Positions 8,725 to 15,646 are shown, numbered from the stretch's first letter. The stretch is DNA of 35,225 nt from Dolichospermum sp. UHCC 0259 (GCF_009711935.1 NZ_VIKX01000140.1:1-35225); one strand, 5' to 3'. The notes: generated by a model not told the origin, from the letters alone. Translations and numbers: made by a program.

Positions 8725-9024
8725 AAACTTGTTCAGATATAAACTCAATACCCGTGAATGAAATTAATAGCCTACAAATAATTACTAATATTAATTCTGC
8801 AAATATTAAGGCGTAAAAATAACTTCAGTTTAGTCTAAACTCCAGGCAAAATGTATCTAACATTAGGGAGCAATGCGATTTTGTGAGGTGGCAGCGATCG
8901 CTAATTTTATTCATCAGTACAAAAATATGTTTAGTTACCTAGCGAGCAGTATTAATACTGAAATAATTGAATATCGATAAATAGTATCCGAAAAAAATCA
9001 ACACGGCTTAATTACTTGATTTTA
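8725..9024. other. Intergenic stretch after rppB
   Basis: No gene seen. A perfect 15-base palindrome (AGTTTAG T CTAAACT) lies at 8827-8841 and one HIP1 octamer near 8895. Function unknown. Confidence 0.4.
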
Positions 9025-9121
9025 TGGGTAGGGGTTTAGCACTGCTAAACCCCTACAAATCTGGGGTTTTCGTAATTTTACAAAAGTCCATATCTCAACC
9101 GTTTTTAGTATAACTTAAATT
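9025..9121. repeat. Dispersed ~100-bp repeat, copy 1
   Basis: The stretch has a GGGGTTTAGCACTGCTAAACCCC palindrome at its start and ends AGTATAACTTAAATT. It matches 32244-32341 along its whole length at roughly four bases in five by eye. No reading frame is conserved. It looks like a small non-coding mobile repeat. Confidence 0.8.
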
Positions 9122-9183
9122 CAGCCAAACAATACTGGGAAGCTAATAATATTCCTCTCAAGTTTTTAGTTATTAACAAATAG
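9118..9183 (+). pseudogene. Barstar 3'-end fragment (second copy)
   Basis: These 66 bases encode 21 residues (NSAKQYWEAN...FLVINK) and a TAG stop. They match the end of the barstar gene at about 11018-11083 with one clear difference (AAT for CAT). The fragment begins exactly where the dispersed repeat 9025-9121 ends. The intact gene reads on to YSL instead of stopping after NK, so this copy probably preserves the ancestral stop. It has no start and is not functional. Confidence 0.85.
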
Positions 9184-9225
9184 GTAAAGTTACATTTTCA
9201 CTATTTGGAGATTGTTTGTTGTGGT

Positions 9226-9407
9226 TGTCAGAATCAGGATGTCCAGGATTTAAGGATGTACAGGATTGTTATTTATAGATTTTCTGTGAATATTTAATGA
9301 TCAGATTTTTTGCAAATAAAAAATATATTCTATATCTTTCACAAAAACCTTTATTTCCTAAACAACATCCTGAAAATCCTTACATCCTGGGTATCCTGAT
9401 TCTGACA
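9226..9407. repeat. Inverted pair of 'ATCCTG' dispersed repeats
   Basis: About 42 bases at 9226-9268 (TGTCAGAATCAGGATGTCC...) are mirrored at 9364-9407 (...ATCCTGATTCTGACA), with an AT-rich centre of about 95 bases. Related single copies lie at about 10700-10745 and 11835-11876, all next to toxin-antitoxin-type genes. Confidence 0.75.
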
Positions 9408-9466
9408 TTTTTTAACAAACGTATGTTAAAATAATAAACCAAGCACCATTATGAGATTTTTCAATT

Positions 9467-9787
9467 ATGCAAGTAACAATTGATTTACCAGATAAATTAA
9501 CAACGAAAATCATCAATCAATGGGGTAATTTACCACAAAAAATCCTGAATAATCTTGTATTAGAAGCCTTTCGAGAAAGATTAATTGATTTTGAGGAACT
9601 AAAAGATTTACTAAACTTTCCTTCTGACACTGAACTTAAAGAATTTTTAATCCAAAATAATATTCTCCATTCCGCAGGTTTACTTAATTTATATGGTACT
9701 TGTGCTGATATTGATTTTGCAACGGATGATGAAGGAATTTATCCTGAAACAGATGATGATTTAATTGAGGTTATTAATGAAAAATGA
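9467..9787 (+). CDS. Antitoxin-like protein of a VapBC-type pair
   Basis: A 106-residue protein with an N-terminal amphipathic beta strand (MQVTIDLPDKL), a helical core and a very acidic C-terminal tail (DDEGIYPETDDDLIEV). This is typical of cyanobacterial antitoxins paired with PIN-domain toxins. Its stop codon overlaps the start of the PIN-domain gene by 11 bases (ATG 9777), indicating translational coupling. It probably neutralised that toxin by direct contact. Since the partner toxin is truncated, this gene may now be a relic. No strong ribosome binding site is visible. Family assignment rests on architecture and context. Confidence 0.65.
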   Translation: MQVTIDLPDKLTTKIINQWGNLPQKILNNLVLEAFRERLIDFEELKDLLNFPSDTELKEFLIQNNILHSAGLLNLYGTCADIDFATDDEGIYPETDDDLIEVINEK

Positions 9788-10079
9788 TTCTTTAATTTAT
9801 TTACTAGATACGAATGTTTGTATCATGTATCTCAAGGGTAAATCTCCCAGTATTAATCATCATATTGATAATTTAGAGCCTGAAAAAATTGCGCTTTGTT
9901 CTGTAGTCAAAGCTGAATTATTTTATGGTTCTATGCGTAGTAATAATCCTGAAAAAGCTGTCAGGTTACAAAAGATGTTCATAGAACAATTTATTTCTTT
10001 AGCTTTTGATGATGAATGTGCAGAAATGTATGGCAATATTCGCGCTGATTTAGCAAATTCTGGAACTCCTAATAAATAA
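9777..10079 (+). pseudogene. VapC-type PIN-domain ribonuclease, truncated at the C-terminus
   Basis: From ATG 9777 about 100 residues remain, against roughly 130-140 for the family. The PIN start LLDTNVCIMYLKG supplies the first catalytic Asp, and VVKAELFYG supplies the conserved Glu. The frame then reads IRADLANSGTPNK and stops where intact relatives continue with GPND.MIAA and VTHN segments carrying the remaining acidic residues. Sequence from about 10066 onward is the 3' end of an antitoxin gene on the other strand, so the toxin was cut by insertion or recombination. The nuclease is most likely inactive. A TTG at 9765 is a less likely start. Confidence 0.8.
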
Positions 10080-10462
10080 AAATCATGTTGACTTGACCAA
10101 TCACTTGGTGCTTCAATAGTTCCTGTTAATGCCTCCAGAACATCCCAAGCATTACCTTCATCTTCTGTACATTCTAGTGCTTCAGTAAAAAGAGAATTAT
10201 CCTTGTGCATTCCTGCAAATTTCATCCAAGGATGTTCTGTTTTAGCCGGTTCAATTTCTAAAGTTACTATTTCTGGTTTTCGCGCTTGAAAAAGTTGAAT
10301 AAGATTATTTAATGCCTCTTCTTTATTTGCACCTAAACCTTGACATTCTGGTAAACTTAACAATGTAGCTTTAACCGTTCCATCTTCTTGATTTTCAATC
10401 AAGACATCATAAGTTAACTTGGGTGCAATTGTGGAAAGAGCATTTTTAACAGCTAAAATCAT
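9923..10462 (-). CDS. HicB/UPF0150-like antitoxin with an antisense-derived C-terminal extension
   Basis: The 179-residue frame has two parts. Residues 1 to about 130 are a normal small antitoxin-like domain: TYDVLIENQEDGTVKATLLSLPECQGLG, an AKTEHPWMKFAG segment and DWSSQHDFYL. Residues after about 132 are read from the antisense strand of the truncated PIN-domain gene and are unlikely to be natural. It is a close paralogue of 11371-11718: the first 40 residues and the upstream DNA are nearly identical. No intact toxin follows in the same direction. The gene may be expressed with an aberrant tail or be a relic. Confidence 0.6.
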   Translation of the reverse strand: MILAVKNALSTIAPKLTYDVLIENQEDGTVKATLLSLPECQGLGANKEEALNNLIQLFQARKPEIVTLEIEPAKTEHPWMKFAGMHKDNSLFTEALECTEDEGNAWDVLEALTGTIEAPSDWSSQHDFYLLGVPEFAKSARILPYISAHSSSKAKEINCSMNIFCNLTAFSGLLLRIEP

Positions 10463-10778
10463 GATATTTTTACTCTTATAACTCTGAATTGATTATAACA
10501 TAATAGTTAAAATTATCATCTAAGTAGGTAGGCGGAGGAAAATCAACATATATTTCTTTTTGTGAAATGGCTAAAACTCAACCACAATAACGCATTGAGG
10601 TAAATTTACATATCGTTACACATTTTGGTTATTTTACGTCCACCTACTTACATGATTTTAAGATTTATAGAATTTTATTAGCAATCATCCATTTTATATT
10701 TGATCATCCTGTTAATCCTTTAATCCTGGACATCCTGATTCAGACAATTTTACTAACCTATTTCCTCACCATAAATCT
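10463..10778. repeat. Intergenic region sharing duplicated sequence with 11719-11876
   Basis: The first ~55 bases upstream of the antitoxin (ending AACATAATAGTTAAAATTATCATCTA) recur upstream of the paralogue at 11719-11776. About 10653-10745 (ATTTTAAGATTTATAG... to ...CATCCTGATTCAGAC) recurs at 11783-11876. Between them is ~130 bp seen only here, with GTAGGTAGGCGGAGG and CCTCCACC-type stretches facing each other. No gene. Confidence 0.7.
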
Positions 10779-11093
10779 ATGAATCATAAAGTTTTTTATC
10801 TTAATGGTAAAAAAATCAATAGCAAACAAACATTTTTAAAACAAGCTGCTGAAGTAATGGAAATTCCTCCATACTTCGGCAATAACTGGGATGCTTTCGA
10901 TGAATGTATCACTGATTTAACATGGTGTCCGGCTCAAAGATATGTGATATTATATGATCATGCTGATATCTTTGCTCAAGCTGAACCGACACAGTACCAA
11001 ATAGCATTAGATATTTTAAATTCAGCCAAACAATACTGGGAAGCTAATCATATTCCTCTCAAGTTTTTAGTTATTAACAAATATTCACTGTAA
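10779..11093 (+). CDS. Barstar-like ribonuclease inhibitor
   Basis: A 104-residue protein with the barstar fold signature YFGNNWDAFDECITDLTW at about residues 32-49. The Asp/Trp-rich helix is the part that plugs the active site of barnase-type RNases, and a C-terminal LKFLVINK strand follows. The last three residues (YSL) come from sequence beyond the normal stop, since the fragment at 9118-9183 stops directly after NK. No barnase gene is in the window, so it is an orphan immunity/antitoxin gene. Its 3' end overlaps the antisense truncated PIN gene by 46 bases, placing a recombination point near 11083. Confidence 0.8.
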   Translation: MNHKVFYLNGKKINSKQTFLKQAAEVMEIPPYFGNNWDAFDECITDLTWCPAQRYVILYDHADIFAQAEPTQYQIALDILNSAKQYWEANHIPLKFLVINKYSL

Positions 11094-11362
11094 ATATTGC
11101 CAGCAGCTTCGCTAAATTGCAGGACATTCAGACTATTAATATCTTCTAATGTATCCTCTAACCTAGCATAAGCTAATACTAATTCACTTGATGAATCAGC
11201 CTTACTAATAATATTCATCCGTCCTCTTATTTGTTCACTAGCTGTAACAATAGTTATGGCAATATCTTGAGGATTAAACATACTTAATCTTTGTCTGATC
11301 AATGTATTTCCTCTTTGCAATAATGACAGATGATCAGTGTCTAGTATTCTTAAATTATTCAC
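11048..11362 (-). pseudogene. VapC-type PIN-domain ribonuclease, C-terminus replaced by antisense barstar sequence
   Basis: A 104-residue frame starting MNNLRILDTDHLSLLQRG, the usual VapC opening with the first Asp residues, with ITIVTASEQIRGRM supplying the central Glu. After FSEAAGNIYSEY the frame enters the antisense strand of the barstar gene (LLITKNLRGI, stop). The last ~30 residues, containing the final catalytic Asp and the usual VTRN strand, are missing. The antitoxin-like gene 11371-11718 lies 8 bases upstream on the same strand, so this was a normal pair before truncation. Probably inactive. Confidence 0.8.
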
Positions 11363-11370
11363 TGCTTTAC

Positions 11371-11718
11371 TTACCTTGATTCATTATTTGCATCTAATTC
11401 ACGACGATATTCTTCTATATATTCCAACATTTGATCAAAGTGTGGATCATCTTTATACTTACCTGCTATTTTCATCCAAGGATTTTCAATTTGAGGAGAT
11501 TTAATTTCTAAAGTGACAATCTTAGCATTTCCTAAACGAACTTGCAAAATCTTATCTAATTCTTCTATTGCTTCCGTTTCTGTATTCCCTAAACCTTGAC
11601 ATTCTGGTAAACTTAATAATGTCGCTTTCACAGTACCATCTGCTTGATTTTCAATCAACACATCATAAGTTAACTTAGGTGCAATAGTAGGAGAAGGATT
11701 TTTCACAGCTAAAATCAT
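11371..11718 (-). CDS. HicB/UPF0150-like antitoxin, partner of the truncated PIN gene
   Basis: A 115-residue protein with the small alpha/beta antitoxin domain (KLTYDVLIENQADGTVKATLLSLPECQGLG), then ENPWMKIAGKYKDDPHFDQML and a charged tail ending DANNESR. It precedes the truncated PIN-domain gene by 8 bases in an operon. The N-terminal 40 residues are almost the same as in the gene ending at 10462, showing recent duplication of the module with its upstream DNA. Since only its N-terminal domain matches HicB-like proteins, the exact antitoxin class is uncertain. Confidence 0.7.
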   Translation of the reverse strand: MILAVKNPSPTIAPKLTYDVLIENQADGTVKATLLSLPECQGLGNTETEAIEELDKILQVRLGNAKIVTLEIKSPQIENPWMKIAGKYKDDPHFDQMLEYIEEYRRELDANNESR

Positions 11719-11876
11719 GATATTTCTAATCTTCTAATTCTGAATTGATTATAACATAATAGTTAAAATTATCATCTACAGGATTTTAAGATTTATAGAA
11801 TTTTATTAGCGATCGCCCATTTTATATTTTATCATCCTGTAAATCCTTTAATCCTGGACATCCTGATTCTGACAAA
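11719..11876. repeat. Second copy of the antitoxin upstream/ATCCTG repeat segment
   Basis: Matches 10463-10517 and 10653-10745 with the middle part missing. It ends in the ATCCTGGACATCCTGATTCTGACAA unit. A HIP1 octamer (GCGATCGC) replaces GCAATCAT of the other copy. Confidence 0.75.
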
Positions 11877-12011
11877 TAATAAAATTTATTCCCTGAGTTC
11901 CTCAATTTATGGTATTTTTACCCTGATTATAGTCTTCTATATTTTTTCTAATCTGGCTAAAAATATCCTACCTTCAAATTACTGAAACAGAATTTTAACC
12001 AGAGGAATATT

Positions 12012-12365
12012 ATGTTAGATTTATACGATTTAATCCGCAATATCCAAAAACGTCCAGCTATGTATTTAGGAAAAGCAACTATCGCTAATCTTCGCACTTT
12101 TATCGCTGGTTACAGTTTTGCACGTCGTCAAATGCAAATACCTCAAACTTCTCAAGAACAAGAATTTTCAAATTTTCAAACTTGGATACAACAAAAATAT
12201 AATGTTACTTATAATCAAACTTGGGATCAGATAATTTTATTTTTCTCTAAAGATGAAAATACTGCTTTTGAGGAATTTTTTAAATTATTTGATGAATTTA
12301 CACAAACAGATTCTATTTCTAAACAGCAAGAGAATGTCAAAGTAAGTTCAGCCACTATAGTGTAA
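12012..12365 (+). CDS. Hypothetical protein with RPAMYLGK motif, possibly immunity-like
   Basis: A 117-residue soluble protein. The N-terminus has LIRNIQKRPAMYLGKATIANLRTFIAGYSF and the middle FQTWIQQKYN, followed by acidic/aromatic helices (ENTAFEEFFKLFDEF). I recall this RP-MYLG ... F-GY layout from small hypothetical proteins found near toxin/immunity genes, but I cannot name the family. An AGAGGA lies about 8 bases before ATG 12012. It sits between a barstar/antitoxin block and a decayed vapC/antitoxin fragment, which suggests an orphan immunity or defence-accessory gene; this is inference. The last residues (VKVSSATIV) may not be original, as repeat-like DNA follows. Confidence 0.6.
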   Translation: MLDLYDLIRNIQKRPAMYLGKATIANLRTFIAGYSFARRQMQIPQTSQEQEFSNFQTWIQQKYNVTYNQTWDQIILFFSKDENTAFEEFFKLFDEFTQTDSISKQQENVKVSSATIV

Positions 12366-12393
12366 TCGTTTTGCGCTACGCTATCAGACATTT

Positions 12394-12476
12394 TTAACCA
12401 ATGCTCCAATCTTCCAAACGCAAATTAGGAACTTTTTCAAAATCCTTCCAATTGTGAGTTACTAAAATCCCATTGA
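12394..12476 (-). pseudogene. VapC C-terminal fragment
   Basis: Minus-strand translation gives NGILVTHNWKDFEKVPNLRL, then EDWSIG and a stop. This is the classic end of a PIN-domain toxin (the VTHN strand and KDFEKV helix). No upstream PIN sequence remains. It begins abruptly at 12476, where antitoxin-like sequence abuts. Confidence 0.7.
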
Positions 12477-12483
12477 CGGATGA

Positions 12484-12560
12484 TGATATTTATTGAATCT
12501 AGTACATCCCAAACATTACCTTCATTATTGCGTATTTCTGTAACTTCCATTAAAGGATAT
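12484..12560 (-). pseudogene. Antitoxin fragment
   Basis: Minus-strand translation reads KYPLMEVTEIRNNEGNVWDVLDSI, equivalent to the C-terminal part (DEGNAWDVLEAL) of the antitoxin at 9923-10462. It joins the VapC fragment directly, with the intervening toxin N-terminus deleted. Not functional. Confidence 0.6.
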
Positions 12561-12562
12561 TT

Positions 12563-12843
12563 TTGGATATTTCTGTGAATATTTAATGATTATAAATTAT
12601 GATTCAGCGGAAAATATATTTTCTATCATTCACAACATGTGTAACTCACTTAGTTCAAAAGTATTGCATATTAGTTAATAAATAAGAAATGGTAAAACAG
12701 TGATACAAAAATTAGTTAATGCGGTGATAACTGAGTGACAACTGTGATGAATATGAGTAATTTCTCTCTAGAGTTTTTAGAATAACTTGCTTTATAGTAA
12801 GAATAATTGACTCAATTCCCCAACCGATGAGAATCCGCCAATT
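12563..12843. other. Intergenic/promoter region of the extended hyp operon
   Basis: Contains a TTTCTGTGAATATTTAATGAT segment also seen near 9280, then AT-rich DNA. A GTA...TAC pair occurs at about 12691-12705 but with 9 bases between, not the 8 of an NtcA site. TATAGT near 12793 could be a -10 element. The promoter for the TPR gene should lie here. Confidence 0.35.
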
Positions 12844-13824
12844 ATGATATCTAGTATTACAGATTCATTTGTAAAATCTGCTATTGCGTCCATATCTTCA
12901 GAGTCAGCAACAACAGCAGAAAAAATCCAAATGCTGATAGAAATTGGCACAGGCTTTCAAAAAAAGCCGAAAACAGCCCAAGATTTACATAATGCAATTG
13001 GGCTATTTGAGCGTGCATATCAGATGTGTGGGGAGGAGTATCTTTTACTAAAAGCACGGGCTAAGGTGGGCATGGCAGGGACATTACAGATGATTCCTGA
13101 TGGTGATTCCCAATTGTTGCGACAAGCACGGGCAGATTATGAAGAAGCTTTGCCCATTTTACAACAATTGGCAACGGCGGAGGAAGTAGCCGCAGTGCAG
13201 ATGAATTTGGGATTGGTTTTACAATCTCTTGTTCCCGACAATTTAGCGCGGATAACTGAGAGTATTCATGCTTATCATGAGGCTTTGCGGGTGTTTACTT
13301 GGGAAGATTACCCTCAAGAATATGCGATTTTGTATAATAACATAGCGATCGCCTATCTTTCCATGCCTATGTCATCGGAACAAGAATCTTTACGTCAAGG
13401 TTTAGCAGTCCAATCCTTTGAAATAGCTCTCAAACATATTAACATAATTGACCATCCTAGAGAATATGCAATGTTGCAAAATAATTTAGGAAATGCCTTA
13501 CAATATTTAGTAAGTTCCCATCCTGTAGAAAATAATTTACGCGCTGTCTTAGCTTATGATGAAGCTTTAAAAGTGCGTAATCTTCAAGATACACCGTTAG
13601 AATATGCTAATACAATTTCTAACAAAGCTAACCTCCTCTTCAACTTACCCGACGACCTCGAAAAACCAGAATTAGGGAATCCCCAAAATCTCTTAAAAGC
13701 AGAAGAATACTATCAAGAAGCTTGGCGAATATTTACAGAACATAAGCAATTAGAACAAGCCGAGATAGTAGCCAAAGCCCTACAAGATTTAACCGCAGAA
13801 ATCCAAGCATTTGCCTTAAATTAA
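12844..13824 (+). CDS. TPR-repeat protein, first gene of the extended hyp operon
   Basis: A 326-residue soluble protein made of helical tetratricopeptide-like repeats: AIGLFERAYQ, ARADYEEALPILQ, SIHAYHEALRVF, NNIAIAYL, NNLGNALQYLV, AVLAYDEALKVRNL and AEEYYQEAWRIFTE. Such repeats make protein-protein docking surfaces; no enzymatic domain is visible. A TPR gene is part of the group upstream of hypF in Nostoc-type cyanobacteria, where co-transcription with hyp genes has been described. A role as scaffold or chaperone in hydrogenase assembly is inferred. The next gene follows after 21 bases with its own AGGAG. No strong ribosome binding site precedes ATG 12844. Confidence 0.75.
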   Translation: MISSITDSFVKSAIASISSESATTAEKIQMLIEIGTGFQKKPKTAQDLHNAIGLFERAYQMCGEEYLLLKARAKVGMAGTLQMIPDGDSQLLRQARADYEEALPILQQLATAEEVAAVQMNLGLVLQSLVPDNLARITESIHAYHEALRVFTWEDYPQEYAILYNNIAIAYLSMPMSSEQESLRQGLAVQSFEIALKHINIIDHPREYAMLQNNLGNALQYLVSSHPVENNLRAVLAYDEALKVRNLQDTPLEYANTISNKANLLFNLPDDLEKPELGNPQNLLKAEEYYQEAWRIFTEHKQLEQAEIVAKALQDLTAEIQAFALN

Positions 13825-13845
13825 ACCCTAAATAGGAGAATGACT

Positions 13846-14109
13846 ATGTTTGATTTAGTTAATGATCCAGGACTTGTCAAATTTTTGCATAGTTTAAATA
13901 CAGAATTAAATCTCACCACAGGATTTACTTGGTTAATTATTGCTGTAATTTTATCAATGATTGGTGGTGCAATTGGCGGAATTATCCTTGCAGGTAAAGA
14001 TATAGGATATCAATTTGCAGCCACAATTGGTAGTTTATTTGCACCAGCAGGAGTCATTCCTGCGGTAATTTTAGGGTTATTTATCCTGAATTTATTAGCC
14101 AATCACTAG
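13846..14109 (+). CDS. Small membrane protein of the extended hyp operon (1)
   Basis: About 87 residues with two hydrophobic helices: TWLIIAVILSMIGGAIGGIIL (Gly-rich) and a C-terminal PAVILGLFILNLLANH. I choose ATG 13846 because AGGAG at 13834-13838 is 7 bases before it; ATG 13840 would leave a 1-base spacer. It lies 21 bases after the TPR gene and 8 bases before the next small membrane gene. Two small membrane proteins at this place are a feature of the Nostoc extended hyp operon. Function unknown; membrane attachment of the maturation apparatus or of the uptake hydrogenase is possible. Confidence 0.7.
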   Translation: MFDLVNDPGLVKFLHSLNTELNLTTGFTWLIIAVILSMIGGAIGGIILAGKDIGYQFAATIGSLFAPAGVIPAVILGLFILNLLANH

Positions 14110-14117
14110 GAGCATAT

Positions 14118-14342
14118 ATGTTAGAATTAAGTTGGTTTTCTATTCAGTTATTTTTTAAGGGTAAACTATTCCGCGACCCCCTATATTTTCTGCGTCAAAC
14201 TATTATTGCTAGTGGTATTGGTGCAATCATCTTAGTATTACTAGCACAAGCCTCAATTCCCCTCTGTATTCCCATTACTGTAGCTAGTTTAACGACAGGT
14301 GCAATTATGCCTTTCTTGTTGCAAGACTTTAGAATGAAATAA
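14118..14342 (+). CDS. Small membrane protein of the extended hyp operon (2)
   Basis: A 74-residue protein with two hydrophobic stretches, IIASGIGAIILVLLA and IPITVASLTTGAIMPFLL, after a basic N-terminal region (FFKGKLFRDPLYFLRQ). AGGAG lies about 6 bases before ATG 14118. It follows the preceding membrane gene at 8 bases, so the two are probably co-translated and may form one complex. No recognised domain; function unknown. Confidence 0.7.
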   Translation: MLELSWFSIQLFFKGKLFRDPLYFLRQTIIASGIGAIILVLLAQASIPLCIPITVASLTTGAIMPFLLQDFRMK

Positions 14343-14363
14343 ATTTCTAACAATCCTCCGTAG

Positions 14364-14382
14364 GGGCGCAGGGCCTGCGCCC
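14364..14382. repeat. Perfect 9-bp-stem palindrome
   Basis: GGGCGCAGG, a single G, then CCTGCGCCC, in the gap between the second membrane gene and the NifU-Rieske gene. It is a common type of bacterial dispersed hairpin. There is no T-run, so it is not a clear terminator. Confidence 0.6.
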
Positions 14383-14432
14383 TAAATTAATTTCAAAATA
14401 ACCAATTAACCCCAGATAAATCCATAAAAATA

Positions 14433-15254
14433 ATGAATAATCTTGAAGAATTGATTACAGATATCAATCGGTTTGAAGCGATTATTGCTAACTGGGATGA
14501 AAGTCAACGTTGTGTAGCTGTGGGGTTACAAAGATCAATTGAATCTTTACATAAAGCAGCACTAACTAATTTAATTAAAAGTCTTAAACAAGAAAATATA
14601 TCAGCCTTACGTCATGCTGTAGATGATGAAATTGTTTATGCAGTTTTGTTATATCACGATTTAGTTAAACCGCCCTTATCACAACGTATCCAAACAGCAT
14701 TAGCAGAAATTCGTCCCAGTTTACAAAGTCATCAAGGAGATGTAGAATTAGTAGCAATTAAATTACCAGATACAGTTCAAGTTAAATTAATTGGTAGTTG
14801 TAGTAATTGCGCTACTTCTACTCTCACCTTAACTCAAGGAGTCGAACAAGCCATTAAAAAACATTGTCCAGAAATTACTAAAGTAGTTGCTGTTAATAAT
14901 AATTCTACTACTACTATTACTACTGCTAATTCTCAAGATTTTCATTGGATAAAAGCAGCCACATTAGATCAAATAATTGAAAATCGTATTTTAGCAGTTA
15001 GAGTTAATAATCATGATGTAATTTTGTATAAACAAGGTGTTCATATTACCTGTTATCAAAATTCTTGTTCTCATTTGGGATTTCCTCTAGATAAAGGTAA
15101 GGTAGAAAAAGGAATTATTACTTGTTTAGCCCATGAATTTCAATATGATTTAAAGACGGGTAACTGTTTAACAGTTCCAGACATTTCTCTTCAAAGCTAT
15201 GAAGTCAAAGTTAAACATGATAACGTTTATATAAAAGTAATAAATTCCAGATAA
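14433..15254 (+). CDS. NifU-like C-terminal domain fused to a Rieske [2Fe-2S] domain
   Basis: A 273-residue protein. Residues 1-85 are helical and unassigned. About 90-155 is a NifU C-terminal (Nfu) domain with Cys123-x2-Cys126 in GSCSNCATS, which in this family holds a transient Fe-S cluster for transfer. About 165-270 is a Rieske domain: Cys212-x-His214 in NSCSHLGFPLD and Cys231-x2-His234 in ITCLAHEFQYD, the ligand set of a Rieske [2Fe-2S] cluster. The pair suggests an Fe-S scaffold or carrier with its own redox centre. It belongs to the extended hyp operon, where a NifU-like protein is known upstream of hypF. Supplying Fe-S clusters to the hydrogenase small subunit is an attractive but unproven role. 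Confidence 0.85.
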   Translation: MNNLEELITDINRFEAIIANWDESQRCVAVGLQRSIESLHKAALTNLIKSLKQENISALRHAVDDEIVYAVLLYHDLVKPPLSQRIQTALAEIRPSLQSHQGDVELVAIKLPDTVQVKLIGSCSNCATSTLTLTQGVEQAIKKHCPEITKVVAVNNNSTTTITTANSQDFHWIKAATLDQIIENRILAVRVNNHDVILYKQGVHITCYQNSCSHLGFPLDKGKVEKGIITCLAHEFQYDLKTGNCLTVPDISLQSYEVKVKHDNVYIKVINSR

Positions 15255-15259
15255 ATTTT

Positions 15260-15292
15260 AGATACCCGACTTCTTTGAGAAGTCGGGTATCT
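15260..15292. repeat. Perfect 15-bp hairpin, family copy 1
   Basis: AGATACCCGACTTCT (15260-15274), loop TTG, then its exact complement (15278-15292). The same hairpin recurs at 19541-19605, 25690-25722 and 27555-27587. It lies just after the NifU-Rieske stop and might act as an attenuator, but the following T-run is short (CTTTGCT). Confidence 0.9.
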
Positions 15293-15385
15293 TTGCTAAA
15301 TGTAATTTTTTACTACAATTCCATCAAACTCAAATAAATATATGCTATCCTCACAGGAAAATTATTTATTAATATTTCAGGGATT

Positions 15386-15634
15386 ATGCCTGACTTTAAT
15401 AACTACATTCAAAACTTAAGAGAAAATATCCAACATGGTGGAGAATGCAGTCATTACCCCAGCCTAAAATGTCTAATTGAGGGCTTAATGATTGGTGTTA
15501 ATGCCAAATATCAAATTCAAAAAACACCTAAAGGTTATGGTATCATTGGTTTTATTACCAATCATTCCTATCTTAATGGTTTAATTCATCGAGGTATGAG
15601 GGAAGAATTATTAAAGTATTTTGATACGTTATAG
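15386..15634 (+). pseudogene. ISP-type DNA methyltransferase remnant, N-terminus joined to middle
   Basis: The 82-residue frame looks like an internal deletion. Residues 1-50 (NNYIQNLRENIQHGGECSHYPSLKCLIEGL...) resemble the N-terminus of single-chain ISP-like restriction-modification enzymes, where S-RP-LK-LIE-L precedes the nuclease site. Residues from about 53 (GFITNHSYLNG...HRGMREELLKYF) resemble a segment of the methylase core hundreds of residues later. The nuclease and the SAM-binding part are gone. A C-terminal fragment is at 15850-15960. Assignment is from memory of the family and should be checked by alignment. Confidence 0.6.
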
Positions 15635-15646
15635 CTTTCCTATTCA

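Noticed and set aside
9226-11876. CRISPR-like array from repeated ATCCTG units
   Set aside because: Units are irregularly spaced, in both orientations and without uniform spacers; no cas genes.
12691-12705. NtcA site (GTA N8 TAC) upstream of the extended hyp operon
   Set aside because: The spacer is 9, not 8, and no properly placed -10 is clear.
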